Shown here piece after piece: positions 54,305 through 63,586 of a DNA stretch of 64,000 nt. The position numbers and the translations under genes are program-made. Source of the DNA: Bog-756 sp963718405 (GTDB lineage Bacteria; Actinomycetota; Acidimicrobiia; Acidimicrobiales; RAAP-2); the NCBI GenBank assembly GCA_963718405.1, contig CAVQYZ010000001.1:930001-994000 (forward strand), written 5' to 3'. The first letter of the stretch is position 1; each line of letters begins with the position of its first letter. The notes under the pieces are model-generated. The model did no database searches, had not been told where the DNA came from, and saw nothing but the letters and a program-made list of their open reading frames with translations.

Positions 54305-54893
54305 GACCCTCCCGCCCATCGACCCAGCTGGGCCCCACCGCGGTTCGCCGGGCGGCCGAGGGTGGGGCCAGTCCGAACAGGTCGCACAGCCACAGCCCGT
54401 CGCAGGCCAGCCGGAGCACCGTGGCCAACGCCGGGTCCAGCCCGTCGTCCTCCAGCCGGGCCTGCCACCGGTCCGCCGCCACCTGGAGCGGGGCCAACAG
54501 CTCCGGTTCTGCGGCCGCCGCAGCGATGAGGGCGGCGCCGAGCCGGTCCTCGCGGTCGGGCCGGGTGGTGCCGGGCTCCATGGTGGCCCGGATGTAGGCC
54601 CGGATGTACTGACCGGGCCCGTCACCGTCGGTCATGTTGCGCTCGATGTCCCGGTCGAACTCCTCGATGATGTTCTCCACCATGGCGGCCACCAGGGCGT
54701 GGCGGGTGGGGAAGTGGTAGAGGACGCCGCCCTTGCTGAGTCCCGCTTCGGCCGCCGCGGCCTCCAAGGTGAGGCGGGCGACCCCGTCACGCAGCACCAC
54801 CTCCTCGGCGGCGTCGATGATCCGACCCTTGGTGTCACCGCCCTTTGAGGTCCGCGCCGCCGCGCTCACGCCCACCTCGGATCCCCGTTCCAT
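54301..54893 (-). CDS. TetR-family transcriptional regulator, frameshifted near 3' end
   Basis: About 197 aa from the ATG at 54891-54893. HTH: KGRIIDAAEEVVLRDGVARL, LEAAAAEAGLSKGGVLYHF and the recognition-helix end PTRHALVAAMV. The ligand-binding half has LGAALIAAAAAEPELLAPLQ and LRLACDGLWLCDLFGLAPPS. As sequenced the frame reads on through the tandem repeat; one indel at about 54345 would move it to a frame ending at the TGA complementary to 54301-54303, which overlaps the MFS ATG by 4 bases. The operator lies 19 bases upstream of the start. Confidence 0.86.
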
Positions 54894-54911
54894 GCCCACA
54901 GCCTATCTCGA

Positions 54912-54937
54912 AACTGTACCGTCTGGACGGTACAGTT
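54912..54937. promoter_or_regulatory. Palindromic TetR operator
   Basis: AACTGTACCGTC (54912-54923), two bases TG, GACGGTACAGTT (54926-54937): a perfect 12-base inverted repeat. The GTACxxT...AxxGTAC core is common among TetR-family operators. It lies 19 bases upstream of the TetR start codon. Confidence 0.82.
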
Positions 54938-54970
54938 CGGTGCGTCCAGTCCCCTACGGAGCCAGGCCCG

Positions 54971-55198
54971 TCACTCCCGACGGTTGCCCAGGTGCCAACC
55001 CCCGCACATTCGGCACAGGTAGGGATCGAGATCGGCCCCTTCTTCCAACCGGAGGTGGAGCGACCACCGGTTGGCGTCTTGCTGGGTGGCGAACCGGGTC
55101 TTCGGTGCACCGTCCGCCCGCCAGTGCTCGCGGCTGCCACCCGATCCGTCGCCCGTGGCCGGCGACCGCGATCGTCCTCGTCGGCGGGCCTTGGCCAT
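54971..55198 (-). CDS. Small basic protein with CxxC-GGWH motif
   Basis: 75 aa. An Arg-rich start (AKARRRGRSRSPATGD) leads to FATQQDANRWSLHLRLEEGA and a C-terminal YLCRMCGGWHLGNR. The C-x2-C-GG-W-H-L ending is a pattern found in families of small proteins that recognise or bind metal through Cys/Cys/His; a zinc site is likely but the function is unknown. It is divergent from nothing close by; the TetR operator lies 33 bases past its stop. Confidence 0.62.
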   Translation of the reverse strand: MAKARRRGRSRSPATGDGSGGSREHWRADGAPKTRFATQQDANRWSLHLRLEEGADLDPYLCRMCGGWHLGNRRE

Positions 55199-55273
55199 GG
55201 TCTCTGTCTACTCGGAGCGGGTGGGGCGCTCGGTGTCAGTGCTCGGCGTCAGAGCTGTCAGTGCTCGGCTCGG

Positions 55274-56074
55274 CTATTCGGTGTAGACCGGCGGTCGCTT
55301 CTCGCGGAAGGCAGCCGAGGCTTCGTTGAGGTTTCCGGTGTGACCGGCCAGCAGCTGGGTCCGGTTCTCCAGATCCACGGCAGCCCGGAGGCTGCCCACC
55401 TCCAACGCGGCCCAGATGGTGTCCTTGGTCAGGGCCAGGCCGAAGGGGCTGAAGTCGCACATCCTCACCGCCATCTCGACGGCGTGGTCCACCAGCTCCT
55501 CGTCCTCGACCACCTGGGACACCAGGCCGATCCGCAGGGCCTCGTCGGCATCGACCTTCTTGCCGGTGAGGAGGATCTCGGCCGAGTGGGAGGTGCCCAC
55601 CGCCCGCGGCAGGAGCCAGCTCACCCCGAGCTCGGTCCCGCTCAGCCCGTTGCTGATGCCTGCGCCGCAGAACACCGCCGACCGGCCGGCCAGCCGGATG
55701 TCGGCTCCGAGGGTCAGGCACATCCCGCCCCCGTAGGCCGGTCCCTTGATGGCGGCCACGATGGGTTGGGGTATGGCCCGCATGGCCGGGACCACCCCAC
55801 CCATGAACTCCATGGCCCGCAGGCCCATGGCCTGGCGGCCGAGATGTTCGGTGCCCGGTGGATTGCCGGCATGCTCGAGCTCCAGCCCGGAGCAGAACGC
55901 CCGACCGGCGCCGGTCAGGACCACCACCCGGCATCGGTTGTCGGCGGCGACATCCTCGAGAGCGGTGTAGAGGTCCTTGACCAGAGCGAAAGACATCGAA
56001 TTGAGCCGGGACGGGTTGTCCAGGGTGATCAGGCGGACGTGGTCGTGGACCGAGTCGACGGAGACGAGGGGCAT
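55274..56074 (-). CDS. Enoyl-CoA hydratase/isomerase family protein
   Basis: 266 aa from the ATG at 56072-56074. Crotonase fold: VRLITLDNPSRLNSMSFALV, oxyanion-hole segment GAGRAFCSGLELEHAG, second segment IKGPAYGGGMCLTLGADIRL, and GLSGTELGVSWLLPRAVGTS with the likely catalytic Glu in GTELG. The end LNEASAAFREKRPPVY is typical. It differs from the copy at 19865-20692. Probably acts on an acyl-CoA in fatty acid or steroid/aromatic breakdown; substrate unknown. Confidence 0.9.
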   Translation of the reverse strand: MPLVSVDSVHDHVRLITLDNPSRLNSMSFALVKDLYTALEDVAADNRCRVVVLTGAGRAFCSGLELEHAGNPPGTEHLGRQAMGLRAMEFMGGVVPAMRAIPQPIVAAIKGPAYGGGMCLTLGADIRLAGRSAVFCGAGISNGLSGTELGVSWLLPRAVGTSHSAEILLTGKKVDADEALRIGLVSQVVEDEELVDHAVEMAVRMCDFSPFGLALTKDTIWAALEVGSLRAAVDLENRTQLLAGHTGNLNEASAAFREKRPPVYTE

Positions 56075-56140
56075 GGCCCCAGCCTCACCGGTGCAGCGGT
56101 TTGGCGCCACTCGGAGCAGCGGTTGAGCCATCATCGGGAG

Positions 56141-56776
56141 GTGCCGGTCGACCCGTTCAGTGCCTTCGAGCCCTTCGGTGGCGCCCCACCCCCCAAGTTC
56201 CTGGCCGGCTACCTGCTGGTGGCCACCCCTCGGTTGGCCGACCCCAACTTCTCCCGCCGAGTGGTGTTGGTGCTTGACCATGGGGAGCTCGGGGCCCTGG
56301 GCATCGTCCTCGACCGGCCGGGCGGGGTCGGGGTGGGGGAGCTGATGCCCCAGTGGGAAGCGTGGGCCACCGCACCGTCGGAGCTCTTCACCGGTGGCCC
56401 GGTAGGACGTAATGCCCTGATCGGTCTGGTGCGACTCCACTCCCGCCAGGCGGCCGAGGATGGTGGGCCGCTCTGCCCCGAGGGATGGAAGCTGCTGGTG
56501 GACGGGGAACGACCGGTGGGCACGGTCGACCTGGGGGCGGACCCGAGTCCGGCAGCCGCCGGGTTCGTAGGAGTCCGGCTGTTCTCGGGCTACGCCGGCT
56601 GGGACGCCGGACAGCTCGAGGCGGAGATCGAGGAGGGGTCGTGGTACATCGTCCCGGCCGAGGAGCGCGATCCCATCTCGGCCGACCCCGAGGGCCTTTG
56701 GCGTCGGGTACTTCGCCGCCAGGGTGGGGCCCTGGCCGTGGTGTCGGGGTTCCCCGAGGACCCGGCCATGAACTGA
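56141..56776 (+). CDS. YqgE/AlgH family protein (UPF0301)
   Basis: 211 aa from a GTG at 56141 with GGGAG just before. Family features: FLAGYLLVATPRLADPNFSR, VVLVLDHGELGALGIVLDRP, LFTGGPVGRNALIGLVRLHS, GVRLFSGYAGWDAGQLEAEI and EEGSWYIVPAE. The cytoplasmic fold is known, but the biochemical role of the family is not settled. A GNAT gene follows 24 bases downstream. Confidence 0.93.
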   Translation: MPVDPFSAFEPFGGAPPPKFLAGYLLVATPRLADPNFSRRVVLVLDHGELGALGIVLDRPGGVGVGELMPQWEAWATAPSELFTGGPVGRNALIGLVRLHSRQAAEDGGPLCPEGWKLLVDGERPVGTVDLGADPSPAAAGFVGVRLFSGYAGWDAGQLEAEIEEGSWYIVPAEERDPISADPEGLWRRVLRRQGGALAVVSGFPEDPAMN

Positions 56777-56800
56777 CGGGGCACGACTACCATCGGCGCC

Positions 56801-57421
56801 GTGGAGAACGGACCGGCACGACCGACGGTGCGACAGGCGGTCGCCGCCGACGTGCCGACCTTGGCCGAGATGTTGGTGCGGTCGTTCGATGACGATCCGG
56901 TCGCGGAGTTCATGTTCGCCGGGCCCCGAAGGCGACGGGGGGGCCTCCACTCGTTCTTCACGTCCCAGTTGAAGCACCAGTACCTACCCCACGGTCACGT
57001 CTACACCACGGAGCAAAAGGACAGCGCCGCCATCTGGGGGGCACCCGACGTACCCCGCAACGGGTGGGCGGAGTTGGTCCAGCTCCTGCCGACCGCCCCG
57101 TTCCTGGCCAGCACCCGGGCCCACCGGGCGCTGCGGTGTTGTTCCAGGTGGACGGTTTGCGCCCGAGGGAGCCGCACTGGTACCTGGCCACGTTGGGGAC
57201 CGACCCCGACCGTCAAGGGAAGGGACTGGGCTCGACGCTCATGGAGTCGATGGCCCGCCGGATCGACGAGTCGGGGTTGCCCGCCTACCTCGAGTCGTCG
57301 AAGGAGCGCAACGTGTCCTTCTACGCCCGGTTCGGGTTCGAGGTGGTCGACGAGCTGCGACAAGGGATCGGATCCGACTATTTGGCGCATGTGGCGGGAG
57401 CCCCGGGGGCCCGACCTCTGA
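56801..57421 (+). CDS. GNAT-family N-acetyltransferase, two compensating frameshifts
   Basis: About 207 aa. The start PTVRQAVAADVPTLAEMLVR is a normal GNAT beginning. At about 57135 the signal moves one frame over to VLFQVDGLRPREPHWYLATL, then TDPDRQGKGLGSTLMESMAR (the acetyl-CoA-binding Q-x-x-G-x-G/A loop), and at about 57368 it returns to end TIWRMWREPRGPDL, a usual end for this subfamily. The two indels cancel, so the first and last parts share a frame. Acetyl acceptor unknown. Confidence 0.8.
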   Translation: MENGPARPTVRQAVAADVPTLAEMLVRSFDDDPVAEFMFAGPRRRRGGLHSFFTSQLKHQYLPHGHVYTTEQKDSAAIWGAPDVPRNGWAELVQLLPTAPFLASTRAHRALRCCSRWTVCARGSRTGTWPRWGPTPTVKGRDWARRSWSRWPAGSTSRGCPPTSSRRRSATCPSTPGSGSRWSTSCDKGSDPTIWRMWREPRGPDL

Positions 57422-57433
57422 GCGGCCGGCTGC

Positions 57434-58347
57434 TCAGCGGCGCCGACGTGTACGCCGTCGGGTCGGTCCCCGTCCACGGTCACCACGGCGTCCAGCAGTT
57501 CGTTGAGGGCCCGGGTGGGAGCCGACGGTAGGCCCCGGCTCCTCTGGGCCACACCGACACGACGGCGGGGCAGCCCCTCAATGGTGACGGGTTGGAACTG
57601 GCTCCGCAGATACGGGGGATGGCCGTGGCCGGCAGGATGGCCGGTCCGTACCCTTCGAAGGCCAACGAGGCGATGAGGCGCAATCCGTCCACTTCGGCGA
57701 TGGGCAACAAGGTGATGCCCATGGGCCGGGTCACCGCGTCCAGCTCGTCGCGGAAGGCCGTCCCCGGCAGCGGCAGAATGAGCTCCATGTCGGCCAGGTC
57801 CTCGAGCCCGAGGGGACGCTTCGTCGGCCAGAGCATGGCCTTGGGGTACCACCAGCATCAGGTCCTCCTCGAAGAGCAGGCGGGCCACCAGGTCCCGTCC
57901 GGCCAGCGGCAGGTGCAGGATGGCCAGATCGAGTTGACCGCTGGCCAGCTGGGGCTCGAGCCCGGTGGTGTTGCCCTCCACGATCACCAGGCGGAGTTTG
58001 GGATGGCGCTTACGGGCCAGGTCCATGAGCCGAGGCACCAGCCAGCGGGCCGTGGTGCCGATCATGCCCACCCGGACCGTGCCGGTGACCTCGTCCTTGC
58101 AGGCCGCCACGTCGGAGATCAGGGCGTCGAGCTCGGACAGGATCCGCCGGGCCCGGGCCACCACCACGGTGCCCTCCTGGGTAAGTCGGCCGTCGGCCCG
58201 GTCGAAGAGGGGTGCGCCCAGCTCACGCTCCAACCGGGCGACGTGGGCCGAGATGTTCGACTGCACGGTGTTGAGGTGCTCGGCCGCGGCCGAGAACGTG
58301 CCGTGGTCGCTGACCGCCGTCAGGGCCTGAAGGTGGCGAAGCTCCAT
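57434..58347 (-). CDS. LysR-family transcriptional regulator, frameshifted
   Basis: About 300 aa. HTH: MELRHLQALTAVSDHGTFSA, AAEHLNTVQSNISAHVARLE and LERELGAPLFDRADGRLTQE. The effector domain has VRVGMIGTTARWLVPRLMDL and SGQLDLAILHLPLAGRDL. At about 57840 the signal moves one frame over (LEDLADMELILPLPGTAFRD, DGLRLIASLAFEGYGPAILP) and at about 57595 moves again (FQPVTIEGLPRRRVGV). The stop is uncertain: 57480 in one frame, 57434 in another. Divergent from nothing; the non-coding stretch 58348-58938 lies upstream. Target genes unknown. Confidence 0.82.
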
Positions 58348-58938
58348 CGCCTAAGATGATAGCAGTTATCGATATTAACTGCTTGACTGATTGCTCGCGG
58401 TAGTTATACACTGTCACCACGACCACAGGATGTTAAGGAATCCCCCTCCTATCCTTGTTGAGTCAGTGCAAAGGGATCGCCTCCCCCCCTGGCGGTCCCT
58501 TTGCCGCGTCCGGGGGCAGATTTTAGTGGCCTCGGGTCGAGCGGAATCGCCGGCCCGGCCCCGGTTCGGCCAGACCGTCGCCTTCTTTACCTCCTTCGCC
58601 CCTGCCCCCTGCCCCGGCCCCCGGCCCCGCCCTGCCCCCTGCCCCCTGGCGGGACTGGCGGAGGGGCCGTGGCCAGGGGGATTCGGGGATCTTCTATTGC
58701 CCCATTGGCCTGTCCGTGGCTTAGCGCGTTGGCGAAGATGGCCTGAATATCGGGTGGAACCGATTGCTATGTACTCCTAGCTATGGCCTGCAGACGATTA
58801 ATTGAGCAATTCCGCAGAAAGCATGTGTCCATGCTGCGGCGACGCATAGGGCGACCCGCCTCCGCCAGAGATAGGAACCCCGCGAACAGACCGCCGAAGG
58901 CCATCACCGGTGTGGATCGGTGGCGGTAGCGTGAGGCC
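58348..58938. other. 591-base gene-free stretch
   Basis: AT-rich LysR promoter region (58350-58400, including a TTAT/ATAA-rich segment), then a 14-base hairpin (58468-58504), a C-rich low-complexity run (about 58600-58660) and a 20-base motif at 58520-58539 also found at 35189-35208. No convincing coding sequence. Confidence 0.55.
58468..58504. repeat. Long hairpin in non-coding stretch
   Basis: GCAAAGGGATCGCC (58468-58481) pairs with GGCGGTCCCTTTGC (58491-58504) with one G-U-type mismatch and a C-rich 9-base loop. No T-run follows, so a simple terminator is not certain; a structured RNA or attenuator is possible. Confidence 0.55.
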
Positions 58939-60314
58939 ATGTCCTCCGGTGCTGTCTTTGTCGATCTGGACCGCACGCTGATTCGGTCGGCCAGCGGCCC
59001 GGTATTCCATCAGGCCATGGAGGCCGAGGGTGTGCTGGCCCCCGGCCGCCACCTGCCTGGCGACGGCCTCATGTACAGCTTCTACAACCGGTTCGGCGAG
59101 TCGGTCCCTTTCATCGGCTTGGCCCGGGCCACGGCCGTGGTCATGCGCGGCCGATCGGCCGAGGCCACCCGCAGGGCCGGCAAGCGGGCCGTGGAGGCCC
59201 TGGCCGAACTGGTCCAGCCGTGGGCTCTCGAGGTTCTGGCCTCTCACAAGGAGCAGGGCCGGCCGCTGGTGCTCGCCACCACCTCGCCCTTCGACCTGGT
59301 CAGTCCGTTGGCCGACGCTCTGGGTTTCGACGCCGTGATCGCCACCCGGTACGTCGAGCGGGACGGCCGCTACACCGGCCACCTCGAGGGCGGGTTCGTC
59401 TGGGGTCGGGGAAGCGGGCAGCGGTGGGTCAGTGGGCCAGCGACAACGATGTCGACCTGGCGCACTCCCACGCCTATTCGGACAGTGTGTTCGATCTCCC
59501 GCTGTTCCACTCGGTGGGCTATCCCCATCCGGTCAACGCCGACCCGCGGTTGGCGGCAGTGGCCGTGGCCCGGAGGTGGCCCCTCGAGTATTGGGACCGG
59601 GCGCCGGGGATCCCCTCGGTGGTCGGACTGGAGCCCTACCACCTGGCCCGGCCGTTCTTCCGGCCCGAAGCCTTCCCCTACGCCCGGTTCGACCTCGAAG
59701 GGATGGAGCACATCCCGGCCACCGGTCCGGTGCTCCTGGCCTCCAACCACCGCAGCTACTTCGACGTGGCCGCTATCGGGTTGGTGGCGGCCCGCCTGAA
59801 TCGACCGGTGAGGTTCCTGGCCAAGCAGGAAGTGTTCGACGCCCCAGTGGTGGGTAGCCTGGCTCGGGCCCTGGGCGGCATCCAGGTCGACAGGGGCAGC
59901 GGCTCCTCCGATCCCATGCGTCGGGCCGCAGCGGCGCTGCGCGCCGGCGAGGTGGTCATCGTCCTGCCCCAGGGGACGATCCCTCGGGGTGAGGCCTTCT
60001 TCGATCCCGTCCTGATCGGTCGCACCGGAACCGCCCGACTGGCCGCAGAGACCGGCGCCCCGGTGGTTCCCATCGGCCTGTGGGGGACCGAGCGGGTCTG
60101 GCCCCGGTCCTCGAGGGTTCCCAATGTCACTGCCCTCAGGCATCCACCGCGAGTGACCATCAACGTGGGCCCGCCGGTGGATCTGGGCTTGGTGGATGCC
60201 GTAGTAGACACCGCCACGCTGATGGAGTCGATCGTCGACCTCCTTCCCGAGGAGGCCCGGGTGGGCCAAGCGCCCACCGACGAGGAGCTGGCCCGCACCC
60301 GACCGCCTACGTGA
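58939..60314 (+). CDS. HAD-IB phosphatase / 1-acylglycerol-3-phosphate acyltransferase fusion, frameshifted
   Basis: About 458 aa. The N-terminal half is a HAD-IB hydrolase with VFVDLDRTLIRSASG (the nucleophile Asp), SHKEQGRPLVLATTSPFDLV and an end at about 59415 where the signal shifts frame. It then continues as AAVGQWASDNDVDLAHSHAY and into a PlsC acyltransferase: the HX4D motif in SNHRSYFDVAAIGL, IQVDRGSGSSDPMRRAAA, and VIVLPQGTIPRGEAF. The same fusion occurs in mycobacterial PlsC-like proteins such as Rv2483c. Expected reaction: acylation of lysophosphatidic acid. The stop overlaps the likely murT start by 4 bases. Confidence 0.88.
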
Positions 60315-61674
60315 CCATCTCGACCCGACCGCCCCGGCATACCCGGGTCGCGCCACCTTGGCCGTCGAGGCCCTCAAGGCCTGCAACCGGCTGTCCCGGG
60401 CTCTCGGGCGCGGCAGCGGCACCGTCGCTGGGGGCCGCGTCGGACTGCTCCTCGACCCGGTCCTGTTGGCCACCCTGGCCGAAGGCCGTAGGGTTGCCCT
60501 GGTCAGTGGGACCAACGGGAAGACCACCACGACCCGGATGCTGTCAGCGGCCCTGGTCGATGGGTCCGACCGCGTGGTTGCCACCAACGACACCGGGGCC
60601 AACATGCCCGCCGGCCACGTCTCGGCTCTGGCCGGTAGCCCTCCCGGGTCGGACGCCGTGCTCGAGGTGGATGAGGGTTACCTCGGTCGGCTCCTCGACG
60701 AGACCGCCCCCCGGGTAGTGGTGCTCCTCAATCTGTCGAGGGACCAGTTGGATCGGATCGCCGAGGTGCGGATCCTGGCCGACCGGTGGCGGGCCGCCCT
60801 GTCCGTTGGCGATGGCTCGGCAGTCGACGGCCATGCAGCGGACCGGCGGGACGTCGTGGTCGTAGCCAACGCCGACGACCCCATGGTGGTGTGGGCCGCC
60901 ACTCCGGCGGCCAACGTGCGGTGGGTGGCCGCCGGTCAGGTGTGGCACGACGACTCGGTGGGCTGTCCCGCTTGTGGGGGCGGAATCGTCTTCGAGCCGG
61001 GCGGCGGGTGGGCCTGCGACCGGTGCGAGTTCGCCCGGCCTACCTGTGATGCCTGGATTGACGGTGGTGACCTGGTGCTCTCCGATGGCAGCCGCGGGGC
61101 CTTGGAGATCGGGTTGCCCGGGTGGTTCAACCGGGCCAACGCGGCCATGGCGGCCGTAGCGGCCCCATTCATGACCGACGGTGACGGGCTGACCCCGCTC
61201 TCGGCTCTGGCCCGGATGGCCGGCGTCGGCGAGGTGGCCGGGCGGTTCGGGACCAAGATGCACCACGGTGGCCGGGTCCGGACCCTGCTGGCCAAGAACC
61301 CGGCCGGGTGGACCGCCATCTTCGATCTGCTGGAGGAGAGCGGCGCACCCCGGACCCCGGTGGTGCTGTCCATCAATGCCCGGATCGCTGACGGCCTCGA
61401 CACCAGTTGGTTGTGGGACGTTCCCTTCGAACGTCTGGCCGGGCGGCCGGTCGTGGCCACCGGCGACCGCCGTCTGGACCTGGCCGTGCGACTCCGGTAC
61501 GCCGAAGTAGCGGCCACGGTGGTGTCAGATCCCCTGGCGGCAGTTGATGAGGCGCTGCGGATGACTCGGGAAGACGACGCCCCCGACAACTCGGGGCCGG
61601 CCGGGGCGCCGACGGCCACCGTGGAGTTCCTGGGCAACTACACCGCCTTCGCCGACCTGGTCGGTCGGTTGTGA
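60311..61674 (+). CDS. murT: Lipid II isoglutaminyl synthase subunit MurT, frameshifted near start
   Basis: About 454 aa. The GTG at 60311 overlaps the previous stop, but its frame (TISTRPPRHTRVA) moves by one base at about 60353; without it, a TTG at 60358 would be the start. Landmarks: Mur ligase P-loop VALVSGTNGKTTTTRML, ATNDTGANMPAGHVSALAG, VLLNLSRDQLDRIAEVR, a four-Cys zinc ribbon CPACGGGIVF ... CDRCEF, GWFNRANAAMAAVAAPF and the C-terminal DUF1727-type region LLAKNPAGWTAIFDLLEES. With GatD it amidates the D-glutamate of lipid II. Confidence 0.92.
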
Positions 61675-61708
61675 TGCAGCCCTTACCGACTCAACTGGTT
61701 GCGCATCG

Positions 61709-62515
61709 GTGACCGGATCCTTGCGCACCTCGTTGGCCATCGCCGTGGTCTATCCCGATCTGTTGGGCACCTACGGGGACGGAGGGAACGGTCTGATCCT
61801 GGCGCGTCGGGCCTCATGGCGGGGCATCTCCGCCGACCTCATCCAGGCTCGCTCCGGACACCCACTTCCCACCGCCGACATCTACTGCATTGGAGGCGGG
61901 GAGGACGGGCCCGGGGTGAGATCGGCTGAGGCGTTGCGTAAGGACGGTGCGCTCCATCGTGCGGTAGACCGTGGAGCGGTGGTGTTCGGCGTGTGCGCCG
62001 GGTACCAGATCCTCGGCCAGGCGTTCCCCGATGCCGCTGATCGTCCTCACGAAGGGCTGGGACTGCTCGACGTCACCACCGCCAAGGGCTCCGGCCAGCG
62101 CGCCGTAGGAGAGTTGGTGGCCACGCCGACTGCCGATGCTCCGCGTACGGCCACCGGGGACCCACTGCCCGACCTCACCGGGTTCGAGAATCACAGTGCC
62201 CTGACCACCGTGGGCCCTCAGGCCCGGGCAGTGGCCACGGTGGTCCGGGGCGTCGGCAACGGCGGGGGCGACCACACCGAGGGGGCCTGGAACGGACGGG
62301 TCTTCGGCACCTACCTGCACGGGCCGGCGCTGGCCCGCAACACCGCCCTGGCCGACCTGCTCCTTAGTTGGGCCGTGTCGACCACCGGTGACACCCCCCA
62401 GCTTGATCCCCTGGACGACCACGACGAACTGGCCCTCCGCTCCGAGCGACTCGGGGCCGTCGAGGACTCGACCGCCAACCGCTTCTTCCGGCGGTTGAAC
62501 GGGACTCGAACCTGA
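61709..62515 (+). CDS. gatD: Lipid II isoglutaminyl synthase, glutaminase subunit GatD
   Basis: 268 aa from a GTG at 61709, 34 bases after murT. Class I glutamine amidotransferase: LAIAVVYPDLLGTYGDGGNG, YCIGGGEDGPGVRSAEALR, the nucleophile in VFGVCAGYQILGQAFPD, GFENHSALTTVGPQA and the catalytic His in GTYLHGPALARNTALADL. It releases ammonia from glutamine and passes it to MurT. Confidence 0.95.
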   Translation: MTGSLRTSLAIAVVYPDLLGTYGDGGNGLILARRASWRGISADLIQARSGHPLPTADIYCIGGGEDGPGVRSAEALRKDGALHRAVDRGAVVFGVCAGYQILGQAFPDAADRPHEGLGLLDVTTAKGSGQRAVGELVATPTADAPRTATGDPLPDLTGFENHSALTTVGPQARAVATVVRGVGNGGGDHTEGAWNGRVFGTYLHGPALARNTALADLLLSWAVSTTGDTPQLDPLDDHDELALRSERLGAVEDSTANRFFRRLNGTRT

Positions 62516-62545
62516 CCGGACGGCGGCTCCGGCCTCAGTGAGAGG

Positions 62546-63586
62546 TCAGTGCTCGGTCCGGGGCCAGTGGACCCCATCGTCGGGCTCGCTCCGGTCCGGT
62601 GCCGGAGTCAGCATCCACGATCGCCGCCAGGCCGCCACATCCGGGCCCTGCAGTGGGGGAGTGGCACCCCGGGCCGCCTCCTTACGGGCCGTCCACCAGT
62701 CGGTGCCGGCCTCGTTGGCCATGGTCGCCACCGCCGTTTCGATGCGGGTGGCGAAGCGGCGTGTGGACTCATCCTCACCGGGCCTCATCGGGGTGCCGAA
62801 GGTGATGGTGGTCCGGGTCCGACGGAATCCGGACGCCCCCTTAGGGAGGATGTGGCGGGTCCCGTCGAGATGGACCGGCACCACCGTGGCCCCGGTACGC
62901 GAAGCCAAGTAGGCCGCCCCACCGGTGAAGTTCTGCCCCCAGCCATCGGGAGACCGTCCGCCCTCGGGGAAGATGATCAGGTTCCACCCGTCGACCAGCA
63001 GGTCGCCGGCCAGTTCGGCCGAACGTCGGTTGACCTTGGTCCGCTCGAGCGGGATGGCGGCGAGGAGGAACGACCAGGTATCCGCCTTCCACTGGCGGTC
63101 GAAGAAGTAGTCGGCCGCCGCCGCCACCACCGTGTGGTGCCGGAACCTGACCGGCAAGCAGCTCAACAGCAGGGGAGTGTCGACGTGGCTGTGGTGGTTG
63201 GAGGCGAAGATGACCGGACCCTCGAGGCCGGTGAGGCCTTCGTCGCCGCGGATGGACGGCGAGGCCACCAACTTGGCCAGGGGTCGGGCCACGTTGTCGA
63301 GCACCACGGCGCGGGCCAGGCGTACCGGGTAGCGGCGCGACCAAGCGGTGTCATAGTGCACGCCCAGTTCGGGCTCAGGAGGAGGCCGCGGCACCGACTC
63401 CGGCCAGCTCGGCGGGGCCAGCGGGAAGCGGGTGCGACCCAGTCGTGAGGCCAGCGACGATGGCGACCATCGGCCCAGCGCCTCGCGGTTCCACGTTCCG
63501 CCCAGGGTGGAGTCGACGGTCACTGCCCGCCGCGAGCGGAGGGTGTTGGAGGACCGCTTGGCCGGTAAGGAGTGTGGCTCGGTCAC
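62546..63586 (-). CDS. PlsC-type acyltransferase
   Basis: 346 aa from a GTG at 63584-63586. After about 110 polar residues, the acyltransferase fold: HX4D motif in FASNHHSHVDTPLLLSCLPV, then IPLERTKVNRRSAELAGDLL, the acceptor-binding NLIIFPEGGRSPDGWGQNF and GATVVPVHLDGTRHILPKG. It converges on gatD. It overlaps the LarA-type gene by 3-4 bases, so both are one unit. Likely role: glycerolipid or related acyl transfer. Confidence 0.88.
   Translation of the reverse strand: MTEPHSLPAKRSSNTLRSRRAVTVDSTLGGTWNREALGRWSPSSLASRLGRTRFPLAPPSWPESVPRPPPEPELGVHYDTAWSRRYPVRLARAVVLDNVARPLAKLVASPSIRGDEGLTGLEGPVIFASNHHSHVDTPLLLSCLPVRFRHHTVVAAAADYFFDRQWKADTWSFLLAAIPLERTKVNRRSAELAGDLLVDGWNLIIFPEGGRSPDGWGQNFTGGAAYLASRTGATVVPVHLDGTRHILPKGASGFRRTRTTITFGTPMRPGEDESTRRFATRIETAVATMANEAGTDWWTARKEAARGATPPLQGPDVAAWRRSWMLTPAPDRSEPDDGVHWPRTEH

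Noticed and set aside
54153..54848. Plus-strand frame with TELTDG repeats
   Set aside because: This is the 18-base repeat read on the opposite strand; the rest of the frame is a shadow of the TetR gene.
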